Below are positions 43,755-51,986 of a stretch of 64,000 nt of DNA, piece after piece (position 1 is the stretch's first letter; every line of letters begins with the position of its first letter). Source of the DNA: Variovorax paradoxus (GTDB taxonomy: Bacteria > Pseudomonadota > Gammaproteobacteria > Burkholderiales > Burkholderiaceae_C); the NCBI RefSeq assembly GCF_018614875.1, contig NZ_JAGGNW010000009.1, positions 462,071-526,070 on the forward strand, given 5' to 3'. The notes under the pieces are model-generated. The model made no database searches. It had not been told where the DNA came from and saw only the letters and a program-made list of their open reading frames with translations. The position numbers and the translations under genes are program-made.

Positions 43755-44660
43755 CTACTTCGTCGTTGCACCTTCCGGCGGCGCCAGCAAGTGTTCGAGC
43801 ATGCGCCGCGCGTTGAGCGGCAGATCTTCCGACGAACGCACGCAGGCCATCAGCGTGCGCTCGGCCCATGCATCGCTGAGGCCGGCGCGCGCGATCTTCA
43901 TCGAGCGGGCGCAGCGCAGGGCCGCGGTCTGCGGCACGATGCCCACGCCGATCCCGTGCTCGACCATGCCGCACACCGCCTCGAAGTTGCGCACGCGCAC
44001 GCGATAGGCCAACTGCTTGCCGATCGCGCGGGCATGCTGCGTCACCAGTTGCTGCAGCGCGCTGTCCTCCGTCAGGCCGACGAATTCGCTGTCGGCCACC
44101 TCGGCCAGCCGCACGCGCCGGCGCCCGGCCAGCGCATGGCCGCGCGGCATCACGAGCACCAGATCGTCGCGGCGGAACGGGTGGCACTCGAGGCCCTCGG
44201 TGCCGACTGCGTCCGAGACGATGCCGATGTCGCACAGCCCGGCGCGCAGCGCATCGACGGATTGCGGGCTCGGGCGTTCCTCGAGGTCGACCGAGATGCG
44301 CGGATGCTGCGCGAGAAAGCGGCTCAGCACCTCGGGCAGGTGCTCGTTCAGCGCCGAGGTGCCGCACATGAACCGCACATGGCCCTTGAGGCCCTGGCCA
44401 TACTCGCCGAGCTCGCCGCGCATGCGCTCCATCTGCTGCAGCACGACGCGCGCATGGTGCAGCAGCGTGCGGCCGGCTTCGGTGGGACGCACGCCCTGTG
44501 CGTGGCGCGTGAGCAGCGGGTTGCCAAGGGCGTCTTCCATGCCGCGCACGCGCTGGCTGGCCGAGGCGAGCGTCATGTGCGAGCGCGCCGCGCCGGCGGT
44601 GAGGCTGCCGGCCTCGACAACGTGGAGAAAGAGCCGCAGGTCGGTGAGATCGAATCGCAT
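43755..44660 (-). CDS. LysR-family transcriptional regulator
   Basis: The 301-residue protein has the N-terminal winged helix (LTDLRLFLHVVEAGSLTAGA, then SHMTLASASQRVRGMEDALG) and an effector-binding domain (LKGHVRFMCGTSALNEHLPE). It is divergent from a TauE/SafE-like exporter gene, with a 105-base gap, and probably controls it. The ligand is unknown. It is convergent with the deoxyribosyltransferase gene with a 25-base gap. Confidence 0.91.
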   Translation of the reverse strand: MRFDLTDLRLFLHVVEAGSLTAGAARSHMTLASASQRVRGMEDALGNPLLTRHAQGVRPTEAGRTLLHHARVVLQQMERMRGELGEYGQGLKGHVRFMCGTSALNEHLPEVLSRFLAQHPRISVDLEERPSPQSVDALRAGLCDIGIVSDAVGTEGLECHPFRRDDLVLVMPRGHALAGRRRVRLAEVADSEFVGLTEDSALQQLVTQHARAIGKQLAYRVRVRNFEAVCGMVEHGIGVGIVPQTAALRCARSMKIARAGLSDAWAERTLMACVRSSEDLPLNARRMLEHLLAPPEGATTK

Positions 44661-44765
44661 GGTGATGAAGACGAAAGGTAGCACGGGAGCCTCAGTCTGT
44701 GCCTGAGGCCGGCTGCGCGAATGCCGCATTTTCAGGGGCGGCGCAGGCCGGCAGACTGCGCCGCA

Positions 44766-45524
44766 ATGACGATCTCGAACGAACTGGCAACAGGGCACTG
44801 GGCCGCCGCCGCCGCGGTATTTCTTCTGGCCGGTTTGATCAAGGGCGTGGTCGGGCTCGGACTGCCGACAGTGTCGATGGCGCTGCTCGCGCTGTGGATG
44901 CCGCCGGTGCGCGCGGCCGCATTGTTGATCGCACCCTCGCTGGTCACCAACCTGTGGCAGACCGGGCCGCGCGCGACCTTCTGGCCGGTGCTGCGCCGAA
45001 TCGGCGGCATGCAGGCGGGCATCGCGGTGGGCACCCTGGGCGGTGCTTTGTGGCTCGGCGTGCCGGCAGGCGCCTGGGCCTCGGTGGCGCTGGGTGTGGC
45101 TCTGGTGGCCTATGCGCTCTGGGGGCTCACGGGGCGGCAGCTGCATGTGCCCGCGGCGCACGAGCGCTGGCTGGGGCCGCTGGTGGGGGCTGCGACAGGT
45201 TTGGTGACGGCCGTGACCGGCGTGTTCGTGGTTCCGGCCGTGCCTTATCTGCAGGCCCTGGGTTTTCAGCGCGATGCGCTGATCCAGGCGATGGGCATTT
45301 CGTTCACCACCTCGACCGTGGTGCTGGCCATCGGGCTGGCCGGCAACGGTGGCTATCCGATGTCGGCAGCCGGCGCATCGCTTGCAATGCTGGCGCCGGC
45401 CCTCGGCGGCATGGCGCTCGGCACGTGGTTGCGCAAGCGGCTGCCGGTGGCGGTGTTCAGGCGCTGCTTTCTGGCCGGGCTGGCGCTGCTGGGGTTCTAC
45501 ATGGTGGCTCGCGCGCTGGCGTGA
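44766..45524 (+). CDS. TauE/SafE-family sulfite/organic acid exporter
   Basis: The 252-residue membrane protein has eight or so hydrophobic helices. Repeat motifs of the TauE/SafE family are present: AGLIKGVVGLGLPTVSMALL at the start and a second copy around GAATGLVTAVTGVFVVPAVP. Members export sulfite, sulfoacetate or related small anions. I start at the ATG giving MTISNE; upstream residues are polar and unlikely. The divergent LysR gene is the probable regulator. Confidence 0.9.
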   Translation: MTISNELATGHWAAAAAVFLLAGLIKGVVGLGLPTVSMALLALWMPPVRAAALLIAPSLVTNLWQTGPRATFWPVLRRIGGMQAGIAVGTLGGALWLGVPAGAWASVALGVALVAYALWGLTGRQLHVPAAHERWLGPLVGAATGLVTAVTGVFVVPAVPYLQALGFQRDALIQAMGISFTTSTVVLAIGLAGNGGYPMSAAGASLAMLAPALGGMALGTWLRKRLPVAVFRRCFLAGLALLGFYMVARALA

Positions 45525-45546
45525 GGCCGAAAAACCCGATGGGTTC

Positions 45547-46017
45547 TTACGCTGCGAGCAGGGCCGTGCGAACGCGCGCGATGGCCTGCCGATAAGGCCG
45601 GGCGAAGTTGTCGATGCCGTCGCCGGCCGCCAGCCAGCTGAACGAGAACACCAGGCCGTCTTCCTCGGGGCTGCCCATGGCCACATGGTCGAAGGTTTCG
45701 GGCAGCGGGCCGTCGGCGCGCATCAGGAACAGGTGCCACAGCTGAGGGTGGCGCAGCGTATGGCCCTCGGTGCCGGCTTCGCAATCGCGCTGCAGGGTGC
45801 CGAGCGGCTGCAGTTCGCCGACGTGGTCGATGCCCGATTCCTCCAGCAGCTCGCGGCGCACCGCCAGCTCGGGGGACTCGCCGGGCTCGATGGTGCCCTT
45901 GGGCAGCTGCATGTTCCCGTCCCCGGGATGGCGGAACACCAGCAGCCGGCCTCTCGCGTCGACCAGGCAGGCGCAGGCCTTCAGGATCGCGGTGGGGCAG
46001 GCACCGCTGGCGTGCAT
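45547..46017 (-). CDS. Nudix hydrolase
   Basis: The 156-residue protein has the complete Nudix box at residues 41-63 (GX5EX7REXXEEXGX, read as GTIEPGE...REXLEESGI). Nudix enzymes hydrolyse nucleoside diphosphates linked to another moiety. The residues around the box do not identify the substrate. The ATG shares one base with the stop of the upstream yqeY gene (TGATG), so translation is coupled. The arrangement rpsU-yqeY-Nudix suggests a growth-linked transcript. Confidence 0.9.
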   Translation of the reverse strand: MHASGACPTAILKACACLVDARGRLLVFRHPGDGNMQLPKGTIEPGESPELAVRRELLEESGIDHVGELQPLGTLQRDCEAGTEGHTLRHPQLWHLFLMRADGPLPETFDHVAMGSPEEDGLVFSFSWLAAGDGIDNFARPYRQAIARVRTALLAA

Positions 46018-46466
46018 CAGGCGCTTGCGAGGGCGGCCTTGACGGCAGCGCTGACCTGGCCCATGTCGGCCTTGCCCGCGAGGCGGGTCTTGACCGCGCC
46101 CATCACCTTGCCCATGTCGCCAGGGCCTTTGGCGCCCAGCTCGGCCACGATGGCCTTCACTTCGGTGGCCACTTCGTCGGCGCTCATGCGCTGCGGCAGG
46201 TAGACCTCGAGCACCTTGATCTCGGCGGCTTCCTTGTCGGCCAGGTCGGTGCGCCCGCCGGTCGTGAACGCGGCGATCGAGTCCTTGCGCTGCTTGACCA
46301 TCTTGTCGACGATGGCAACGACCATGGCGTCGTCGAGCTCCACGCGCTCGTCCACTTCCTTTTGCTTCAGGGCGGCCAGCAGCAGGCGGATGGTGCCCAG
46401 GCGCTCCGAGTCCTTGGCGCGCATCGCCGTCTTCATGTCTTCGGTGATCTGTTCTTTGAGTGTCAT
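46017..46466 (-). CDS. yqeY: GatB/YqeY-domain protein
   Basis: The 149-residue protein has the YqeY pattern: MTLKEQITEDMKTAMRAKDS, the LRLLLAALKQKEVDE region and a C-terminal MGQVSAAVKAALA. The fold matches the tail domain of GatB, the tRNA amidotransferase subunit, but the free YqeY protein has no firm function. An AAAGG site is placed ahead of the ATG just after the rpsU terminator. This rpsU-yqeY order is common in proteobacteria and usually leads into dnaG; the following gene here is a Nudix hydrolase. Confidence 0.93.
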   Translation of the reverse strand: MTLKEQITEDMKTAMRAKDSERLGTIRLLLAALKQKEVDERVELDDAMVVAIVDKMVKQRKDSIAAFTTGGRTDLADKEAAEIKVLEVYLPQRMSADEVATEVKAIVAELGAKGPGDMGKVMGAVKTRLAGKADMGQVSAAVKAALASA

Positions 46467-46483
46467 TCGGCACAACCTTTCGG

Positions 46484-46520
46484 AAAAAACAAAGCCGCGG
46501 CAGGTTTCCCTGGCGCGGCT
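46484..46520 (-). terminator. Intrinsic terminator between rpsU and yqeY
   Basis: On the minus strand AGCCGCG pairs with CGCGGCT, followed by inner pairs CAGG/CCTG around a GAAA loop. After the stem comes TTGTTTTTT. This is a textbook factor-independent terminator 58 bases after rpsU. It would make rpsU far more abundant than yqeY and the Nudix gene, with readthrough supplying the rest. Confidence 0.82.
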
Positions 46521-46577
46521 GGGGGGCAACGGAGCGCTGGCGGTGACTTTCGTCGACGGCCGGGCCCGGGGTGTTGC

Positions 46578-46790
46578 TCAGTACAGCTTCTTGGGCAGCT
46601 GCATGCTGCGCACGCGCTTGTAGTGGCGCTTGACGGCGGCTGCCTTCTTGCGCTTGCGCTCGGCGGTCGGCTTTTCGTAGAACTCGCGGGCACGCAGGTC
46701 GGTCAGCAGGCCGAGCTTTTCGATGGTGCGCTTGAAGCGGCGCAGGGCGACGTCGAAAGGCTCGTTTTCTTTAACGCGGATGGTGGTCAT
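46578..46790 (-). CDS. rpsU: 30S ribosomal protein S21
   Basis: The 70-residue basic protein is a full-length S21: [20 protein letters not shown], then the C-terminal [18 protein letters not shown]21 helps the 30S subunit engage mRNA at initiation. No clear Shine-Dalgarno sequence lies in the 20 bases before the ATG, unusual for a ribosomal protein, but similar to leaders that self-regulate. A strong terminator follows it. The first gene of the rpsU-yqeY-Nudix transcript. Confidence 0.97.
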
Positions 46791-46900
46791 TGATGAATCG
46801 TTGAACTGAAGTTGGCTCGGGGAGATCGAGGCCCAAAGCCGGGGTTCCTCAACTGAAAAACTTTTGCGGCCGTTGAGGGGAGGCCAGAGTTAGCCCACGA

Positions 46901-48142
46901 TTATAGCGCGGTTGCGCACGCGTAGGCACTCGCCCAGGCCCATTGGAAGTTGTATCCGCCCAGCCAACCCGTGACATCGACCACCTCGCCGATAAAATAC
47001 AGGCCGGGCTGCTTCGATTCCATGGTCTGGGATGACAAGTCCCGGGTGTCGACGCCGCCGGCGGTGACTTCGGCCTTCTTATAGCCCTCGGTGCCGCTGG
47101 GGGCGATCTGCCAGCGGGCAATGCGCTCGGACAGGGCGGCCAGGGCCTTGTCGGCCGCCTCGTTGACGGGGCGCTGCAGGGCTGGGTCCTGCCCGACCCA
47201 GGCATCCGCCAGCCGGGAGGGCACCAGCGCGGCCAGCTCGTTGGCGATGCGCTTTTTCGAGCGGAGCTTGGCTTCGCCCAGAGCTTCGGCCACGTTCACG
47301 CCGGGCGCGAAGTCGAGCGTGAGCGGGCTGCCTGGCTTCCAGTAGCTCGAAATCTGCAGCACGGCCGGGCCCGAAAGGCCGCGGTGGGTGAACAGCAGGT
47401 CTTCGAGGAAGGCCATCTTTTCCTTTTTGGCCCCGGTCTCGATGCGCACCGGCAGCGCCAGCCCGGCCAGTTCGGCATACGGCGCCCAGGCTTCGCCGCC
47501 GAAGGTCAACGGCACCAGGGCCGGGCGCGGCGTGACGACGCGCAGGCCGAACTGCTCGGCCAGGCGGTAGCCGAAATCGCTGGCGCCGATCTGCGGAATC
47601 GACAGGCCGCCGGTGGCGACCACCAGCCGGGGCGTTTCGACGGGGCCTCGATCGCTATTGATTCGATAGCTGCCCGCGCTTGCACCGCCGGCATCTGACG
47701 CCGAAAACGCAATGCTCCCGAGCTTGCACGGCTGCCAGCGCGTGACGCTGCCCGCATCGCACTCCGCCAGCAGCATGTCGATGATCTGCTGCGAGGAGCC
47801 GTCGCAGAACAACTGCCCCTTGTGCTTCTCGTGGAAGGCGATGCCGTGCTTTTGCACCAGCTCGATGAACTGCTGCGGCGCATAGCGCGACAGCGCCGAG
47901 CGGCAGAAATTCGGGTTGTCGCCGATGAAGTGGCGCTGCGGGGCGCGCACGTCGAGGTCGCGGTTGGTGAAGTTGGCGCGGCCGCCGCCCGAGATGCGGA
48001 TTTTTTCCGCGATCTTTTCGCTGTGGTCGACCAGCAGCACCTTGAGCCCGCGCTGGCCGGCCAGCGCGGCACAAAACAGGCCCGCGGCACCGGCACCGAC
48101 CACGACGGCGTCGAAAAAATGAACCGAAGAAGAATTGCTCAA
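46901..48142 (-). CDS. YhiN/HI0933-family FAD-dependent oxidoreductase
   Basis: The 413-residue flavoprotein has the Rossmann FAD motif VVVGAGAAGLFCA, the family-specific GGGRANFTN segment and the C-terminal GLYFIGEVVDVTGWLGGYNFQWAW, which places it in the HI0933/YhiN group. The biochemical role is not established. I start at a TTG six bases after the upstream gene's stop, as no ATG or GTG lies between that point and the FAD motif in a sensible place. Downstream it is 111 bases from rpsU's start, on the same strand. Confidence 0.87.
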   Translation of the reverse strand: MSNSSSVHFFDAVVVGAGAAGLFCAALAGQRGLKVLLVDHSEKIAEKIRISGGGRANFTNRDLDVRAPQRHFIGDNPNFCRSALSRYAPQQFIELVQKHGIAFHEKHKGQLFCDGSSQQIIDMLLAECDAGSVTRWQPCKLGSIAFSASDAGGASAGSYRINSDRGPVETPRLVVATGGLSIPQIGASDFGYRLAEQFGLRVVTPRPALVPLTFGGEAWAPYAELAGLALPVRIETGAKKEKMAFLEDLLFTHRGLSGPAVLQISSYWKPGSPLTLDFAPGVNVAEALGEAKLRSKKRIANELAALVPSRLADAWVGQDPALQRPVNEAADKALAALSERIARWQIAPSGTEGYKKAEVTAGGVDTRDLSSQTMESKQPGLYFIGEVVDVTGWLGGYNFQWAWASAYACATAL

Positions 48143-48147
48143 GGCGG

Positions 48148-48936
48148 TCAGGGGCCGTCCGCGGCCAGCAGCGGCGGTGGGTTGTATTTGAGATGGCCCA
48201 CGTAGCGCAGCGGTTGCGTGGCGGCAATCGAGGGCACGTCGCCCTCGCGCATGTGCAGCAGGTCGGCTGGGCTGACCCAGCGCGGATCGGCGTCGGTGAT
48301 CGGCAGGCCGGCCCGCCGGTAGGCCTCGAGCACGAACTGCGAGCAGAAGAACTGGTCGTCCCGGCTCGCACCCAGCTGCACCATGACCATGCCGCTGATG
48401 CAGTAGTGGCTGACGGCGGAGGGAATCAGCGGCAGCTCGCACAGGCGCCGATTCAGCACGAAAGGCGCATTCAACAGCACGCCGGTGGTGTTGTAGCGGA
48501 TGCCCACCTGCGAGTTGGCCCAGGTGCGGAGCTTCTCGACGCCTGCGGCATCGAGCCCGGGCACGCGAAAGGCCACGACCATCTGTTCTTCGTCCACCAC
48601 ATCGGCCAGCGGCCGCGCGCGCACGCCGCTGCCTACCGCCTCTGCGACCAGCCCGTCGCCCAGGTAGAGCACGGCGTGGCTCACGGGCGAAAAGGTGCCC
48701 AGCCGGATGCCGAAGGAATTGACCGTGGCAATGGAGGTCAGCAGGATGTCCCCGGGCTGCAGGGCATCGGCCGCGATGAGTTCGCCGCCGTTGCCAGGGG
48801 CGATGACCGAGCTTTGCACGCGCAGGCGCAGGCCCGCGTCCTTGGAAGGCAGGTCGACGCGGGTCGCACAGGCCGACAGCAGCAGCAATGCGGCAGCCGC
48901 AAGCGCCGCCGCGCGGAGATGGCGCCGCGTCATCAT
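48148..48936 (-). CDS. YiiX-like (NlpC/P60 superfamily) lipoprotein
   Basis: The 262-residue protein has a lipobox (LSAC, Cys23) and the catalytic pattern of permuted NlpC/P60 hydrolases: LQPGDILLTS, SPVSHAVLYLGDGLVAEAVG and DDQFFCSQFVLEAY. The Cys in FFCSQ is the likely nucleophile, and His in VSHAVLY is its partner. These enzymes act on cell-wall peptides or lipids. Its start codons overlap the stop of the sterol desaturase gene, so translation is coupled. It is followed by the YhiN-like gene after 5 bases. Confidence 0.85.
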   Translation of the reverse strand: MMTRRHLRAAALAAAALLLLSACATRVDLPSKDAGLRLRVQSSVIAPGNGGELIAADALQPGDILLTSIATVNSFGIRLGTFSPVSHAVLYLGDGLVAEAVGSGVRARPLADVVDEEQMVVAFRVPGLDAAGVEKLRTWANSQVGIRYNTTGVLLNAPFVLNRRLCELPLIPSAVSHYCISGMVMVQLGASRDDQFFCSQFVLEAYRRAGLPITDADPRWVSPADLLHMREGDVPSIAATQPLRYVGHLKYNPPPLLAADGP

Positions 48937-50057
48937 CCTTTCCAGATGAAAGGAAACTTCAGCTGCTTGAAGAAGCCGTTGGGCACGTAGTCGCCGAGCA
49001 CGCCGTACTTCTCGGGCCAGAGCTTGGTGCTCTTCACCGCGGTGCCGAAGAGATAGTCGAGAAAGGCGTAGTGCGCCGAATAGTTCTTGTCGAGCGCCTC
49101 CACGTCCTGGCTGTGGTGCCAGTGATGGAAGTTGGGCGTGACGATGACGTAGCGCAGCGGCCCGAGCCGCACGCTCACGTTGCAGTGGTTGAACACCGCC
49201 TGGAAACCCACCACCACGATGTACGCGTCGATCACTTCCTTGGAGAAGCCCAGCACGTAGATCGGCGCCAGCACCAGCGTGCGCGTGATCAGCAGCTCGA
49301 GGATGTGCTGGCGCGAGCCGGCCATCCAGTCCATGCTCTTCACGCTGTGGTGCACGGCATGCAGGCGCCACAGCACCGGCACCTCGTGGTAGGCGCGGTG
49401 GGTCCAGTACTGCACCAGGTCGGCTACCAGGACGATCAGCAGCAGCCCGGCCCAGAACGGCAGGTTGCCCACCCAGCCCCGGATGCCGTCATTGGCCGCC
49501 CAGCCGAAGAACTTGTGCACCATCAGGTTGGTGGCCAGCAGCACGAAGCCCACGATCATGTGGTTGACCACGAAGTGGTGGAAGTCGGTCTGCCATTCCT
49601 CGCGGAACACCGGCTGGTCCTTGCGCAGCGCGAACAGCTTCTCGATGAAGATGAAGATCAGCGAGGAGCCCAGCAGGTCGAGGATGAACCAGTCCAGGCC
49701 GATGTAGGGCGTGTTGTCGGCAAAGTCGTTCACCGGCACCTTGTGCCCGCCCAGCAGCGCGGCCGCGGCCACCAGCAGGAAGGCGGCCGACGAGAGCCAG
49801 CGCGAGCGGTTGAAGATGATGTTCACCAGCGCCAGCCCGCCCGAGACGACCATGGCCGCCAGCAGGATGAAGCGCATCACGTCGACGTTGTAGCTCTTGC
49901 GCAGTTCGGGCGTCGTGAGGTACTGCGGAAAGTGGAAGGCCAGCACGCCGAGGAAGCACAGGATGCCCAGGCTCAGGGCAATGGTTCCGGTGACAAGGCC
50001 GCGGCCGCGCTGCAGTTCGCCGTGGCTCCCCGTGAAGTCGTTCAGTTTGTCGAGCAT
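48933..50057 (-). CDS. Sterol desaturase / fatty acid hydroxylase family protein
   Basis: The 374-residue membrane protein has three His clusters of the diiron enzyme family: HRAYH near residue 210, HAVHHS about ten residues later, and HHWHHS in the C-terminal third. Six or so hydrophobic helices surround them. Members hydroxylate or desaturate lipids and carotenoids. The last bases overlap the start of the lipoprotein hydrolase gene. The substrate in this bacterium is unknown; a hopanoid, ornithine-lipid or fatty-acid modification is possible. Confidence 0.88.
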   Translation of the reverse strand: MLDKLNDFTGSHGELQRGRGLVTGTIALSLGILCFLGVLAFHFPQYLTTPELRKSYNVDVMRFILLAAMVVSGGLALVNIIFNRSRWLSSAAFLLVAAAALLGGHKVPVNDFADNTPYIGLDWFILDLLGSSLIFIFIEKLFALRKDQPVFREEWQTDFHHFVVNHMIVGFVLLATNLMVHKFFGWAANDGIRGWVGNLPFWAGLLLIVLVADLVQYWTHRAYHEVPVLWRLHAVHHSVKSMDWMAGSRQHILELLITRTLVLAPIYVLGFSKEVIDAYIVVVGFQAVFNHCNVSVRLGPLRYVIVTPNFHHWHHSQDVEALDKNYSAHYAFLDYLFGTAVKSTKLWPEKYGVLGDYVPNGFFKQLKFPFIWKG

Positions 50058-50172
50058 GTACGCCTCTTCTCTCTATCGCTTGCGCTTTTGTTGGAGCGCG
50101 ATTTTAGGCGGCTGTAGGAATACGCTCACGTCGACCGAAAGGTCTAGACGCGGCCGCCCGCCAGCTCCGGTG

Positions 50173-51045
50173 TCAGCGCGGCCGGACAGCGCGCCGGCGC
50201 AGCAGCGCAGCCGTGCCCAGCGCCACGGCCATGACCAGCAGCGAAACGACGGTGGTCACCGTCCCCAGCGCATAGATCGAAGGCGTCGTCACGGTCGAGG
50301 TCAGGCCCTGCAGCTCGAGCGGCAGCGTGTTGACGTCGCCGATGGCCTGCGAGGTGCGGGCGATCTCGTCCCACGACAGCGTGAAGCCGAACATGCCGAT
50401 GCCGACGATCGACGGGCCGATCAGCGGCAGCACCACGAAGCGGAAGGTCTGCCACGGCGTGGCGCCGAGATCGCGCGCGGCTTCCTCGTAGGCCGGGTTG
50501 AAGCGGTTGAACACCGCGAACATGATGAGCAGGCCGAAGGGCAGGGTCCACGTCAGGTGCGCGCCGAGCGCGGAGCTGAAGAGGCCGAGCGCGGTGCCGT
50601 ACCCTTCGAGCAGCGTGGTGGCGTCCATGGCCGCGAGCAGGCTCTTGAGGCCGGTGTCGATCAGCCGGAACTGCAGCCCGATGCCGAGCGAAATGATGAT
50701 CGACGGCATGATGAGGCTCGCCACCGTGACGAAGAACAGGGCGTTGCTGCCTTTGAGCTTCTTGCGGAACGCGAGCCCGGCCAGCACCGACAGCACCACG
50801 GTGAAGCCCATGACCACCGCGCCCAGCGCCAGCGAGCGCCTGAAGGCCGCGCCGATGTCCACCGTGCCCAGGCCCTCGGCCAGCTTGTGGAACCAGTGCA
50901 GCGAGACACCGCGCAGCGGAAAGGTCAGGCCGCCTTCGGGGCCCTGGAAGCTCAGGATGAAGATCGTGATCATCGGGCCGTAGAGGAACAGCACGAACAG
51001 CGCGAACACGGCGGCAAGGGGCCAGAAGCCGGGGCGGCGTTCCAT
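50173..51045 (-). CDS. Polyamine-type ABC transporter permease (PotC-like)
   Basis: The 290-residue protein has six hydrophobic helices and the EAA loop (EEAARDLGATPWQTFRFVVLP) that contacts the ATPase subunit. The order of genes, ATPase, binding protein, PotB-like, PotC-like, indicates spermidine/putrescine-type import. The stop-to-start spacing to the PotB-like gene is a single base. It is the last gene of that unit on the minus strand. Confidence 0.9.
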   Translation of the reverse strand: MERRPGFWPLAAVFALFVLFLYGPMITIFILSFQGPEGGLTFPLRGVSLHWFHKLAEGLGTVDIGAAFRRSLALGAVVMGFTVVLSVLAGLAFRKKLKGSNALFFVTVASLIMPSIIISLGIGLQFRLIDTGLKSLLAAMDATTLLEGYGTALGLFSSALGAHLTWTLPFGLLIMFAVFNRFNPAYEEAARDLGATPWQTFRFVVLPLIGPSIVGIGMFGFTLSWDEIARTSQAIGDVNTLPLELQGLTSTVTTPSIYALGTVTTVVSLLVMAVALGTAALLRRRAVRPR

Positions 51046-51046
51046 C

Positions 51047-51940
51047 TCAGAGCTCCTTGCGAATATCGACCAGCCGGGTGAGCCCCCAGATGATCATCAG
51101 CACCACGGCCAGCAGGATCACCGCATTGGCCGCGGCCAGCGGAAACTGCAGGTACGAGGTCTGCACCTGGATGATCTTGCCGATCGACGCGATCTGCTGG
51201 CCGCCCATCACGCCGATGGTGACGAAGTCGCCCATCACGATGGTGATGACGAAGATCGAACCGATCAAGATGCCGGTGCGCGACAGCGGCACCACCACGT
51301 TCCAGAGCGTCTGCCAGCCCGAGGCGCCCGCGTCGCTGGCGGCTTCGAGCAGCGAGCGGTCGATGCGCATCATGCTGTTGAAGATCGGCACGATCATGAA
51401 CATCGTGTAGAGGTGCACGAAGGCGAGCACCACCGAGAAATTGGAGAACAGCAGCCACTCGACCGGCTGGTCCACGAGGCCTGTGCCCATCAGCGCCTGG
51501 TTGACCAGCCCGTTGCGCCCCAGGAGCGGCACCCACGAGATCATGCGGATCACGTTGGAGGTCCAGAAGGGCACCGTGCACAGCACGAACAGCGCCGTCT
51601 GCATGCCCGGCGAGCGCACGTGGAACGCAAGAAAGTAGGCCACCGAAAAACCGATCAGCAGCGTGATGCCCCACACCAGCAGGCAGAACTTGAAGGTGCT
51701 CAGGTAGGTGTTGAGCGTGACGCACAGGTCGCCGTTGTCGGTGAGGTGCGAGCAGCCCTCGAACAGGCTCAGGTAGTTGCGCAGCGTCACCGCCGGGATC
51801 AGCTCGTACTCGTTGAAGTTCCACAGGCTGACCATCGCGATCAGCGCCAGCGGGATCAGGAAGAAGAGCAGGAAGACGAGGCCGAACGGCGCGGCCTGCC
51901 ACCAGGGCTTGATGGACTGGATGTGTGTCGCTGTTGTCAT
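51047..51940 (-). CDS. Polyamine-type ABC transporter permease (PotB-like)
   Basis: The 297-residue permease has six helices and an EAA loop (LEAASDAGASGWQTLWNVVVP). It begins with a short polar segment, then APFGLVFLLFFLIPLALIA. It forms the heterodimeric channel with the PotC-like protein. A hairpin lies in the 46-base gap after the binding-protein gene, and could lower permease expression relative to binding protein. Confidence 0.9.
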   Translation of the reverse strand: MTTATHIQSIKPWWQAAPFGLVFLLFFLIPLALIAMVSLWNFNEYELIPAVTLRNYLSLFEGCSHLTDNGDLCVTLNTYLSTFKFCLLVWGITLLIGFSVAYFLAFHVRSPGMQTALFVLCTVPFWTSNVIRMISWVPLLGRNGLVNQALMGTGLVDQPVEWLLFSNFSVVLAFVHLYTMFMIVPIFNSMMRIDRSLLEAASDAGASGWQTLWNVVVPLSRTGILIGSIFVITIVMGDFVTIGVMGGQQIASIGKIIQVQTSYLQFPLAAANAVILLAVVLMIIWGLTRLVDIRKEL

Positions 51941-51949
51941 GGTCTTGTT

Positions 51950-51975
51950 CCCTCTCCCTCTGGGAGGGGAGAGGG
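51950..51975. repeat. Stable hairpin between binding-protein and permease genes
   Basis: CCCTCTCCC (51950-51958) pairs perfectly with GGGAGAGGG (51967-51975), with an 8-base loop. It lies between the binding-protein stop and the PotB-like start. Similar hairpins protect upstream mRNA ends and reduce downstream expression, consistent with the need for excess binding protein. No T tract follows. Confidence 0.65.
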
Positions 51976-51986
51976 AGCAACAGCCC

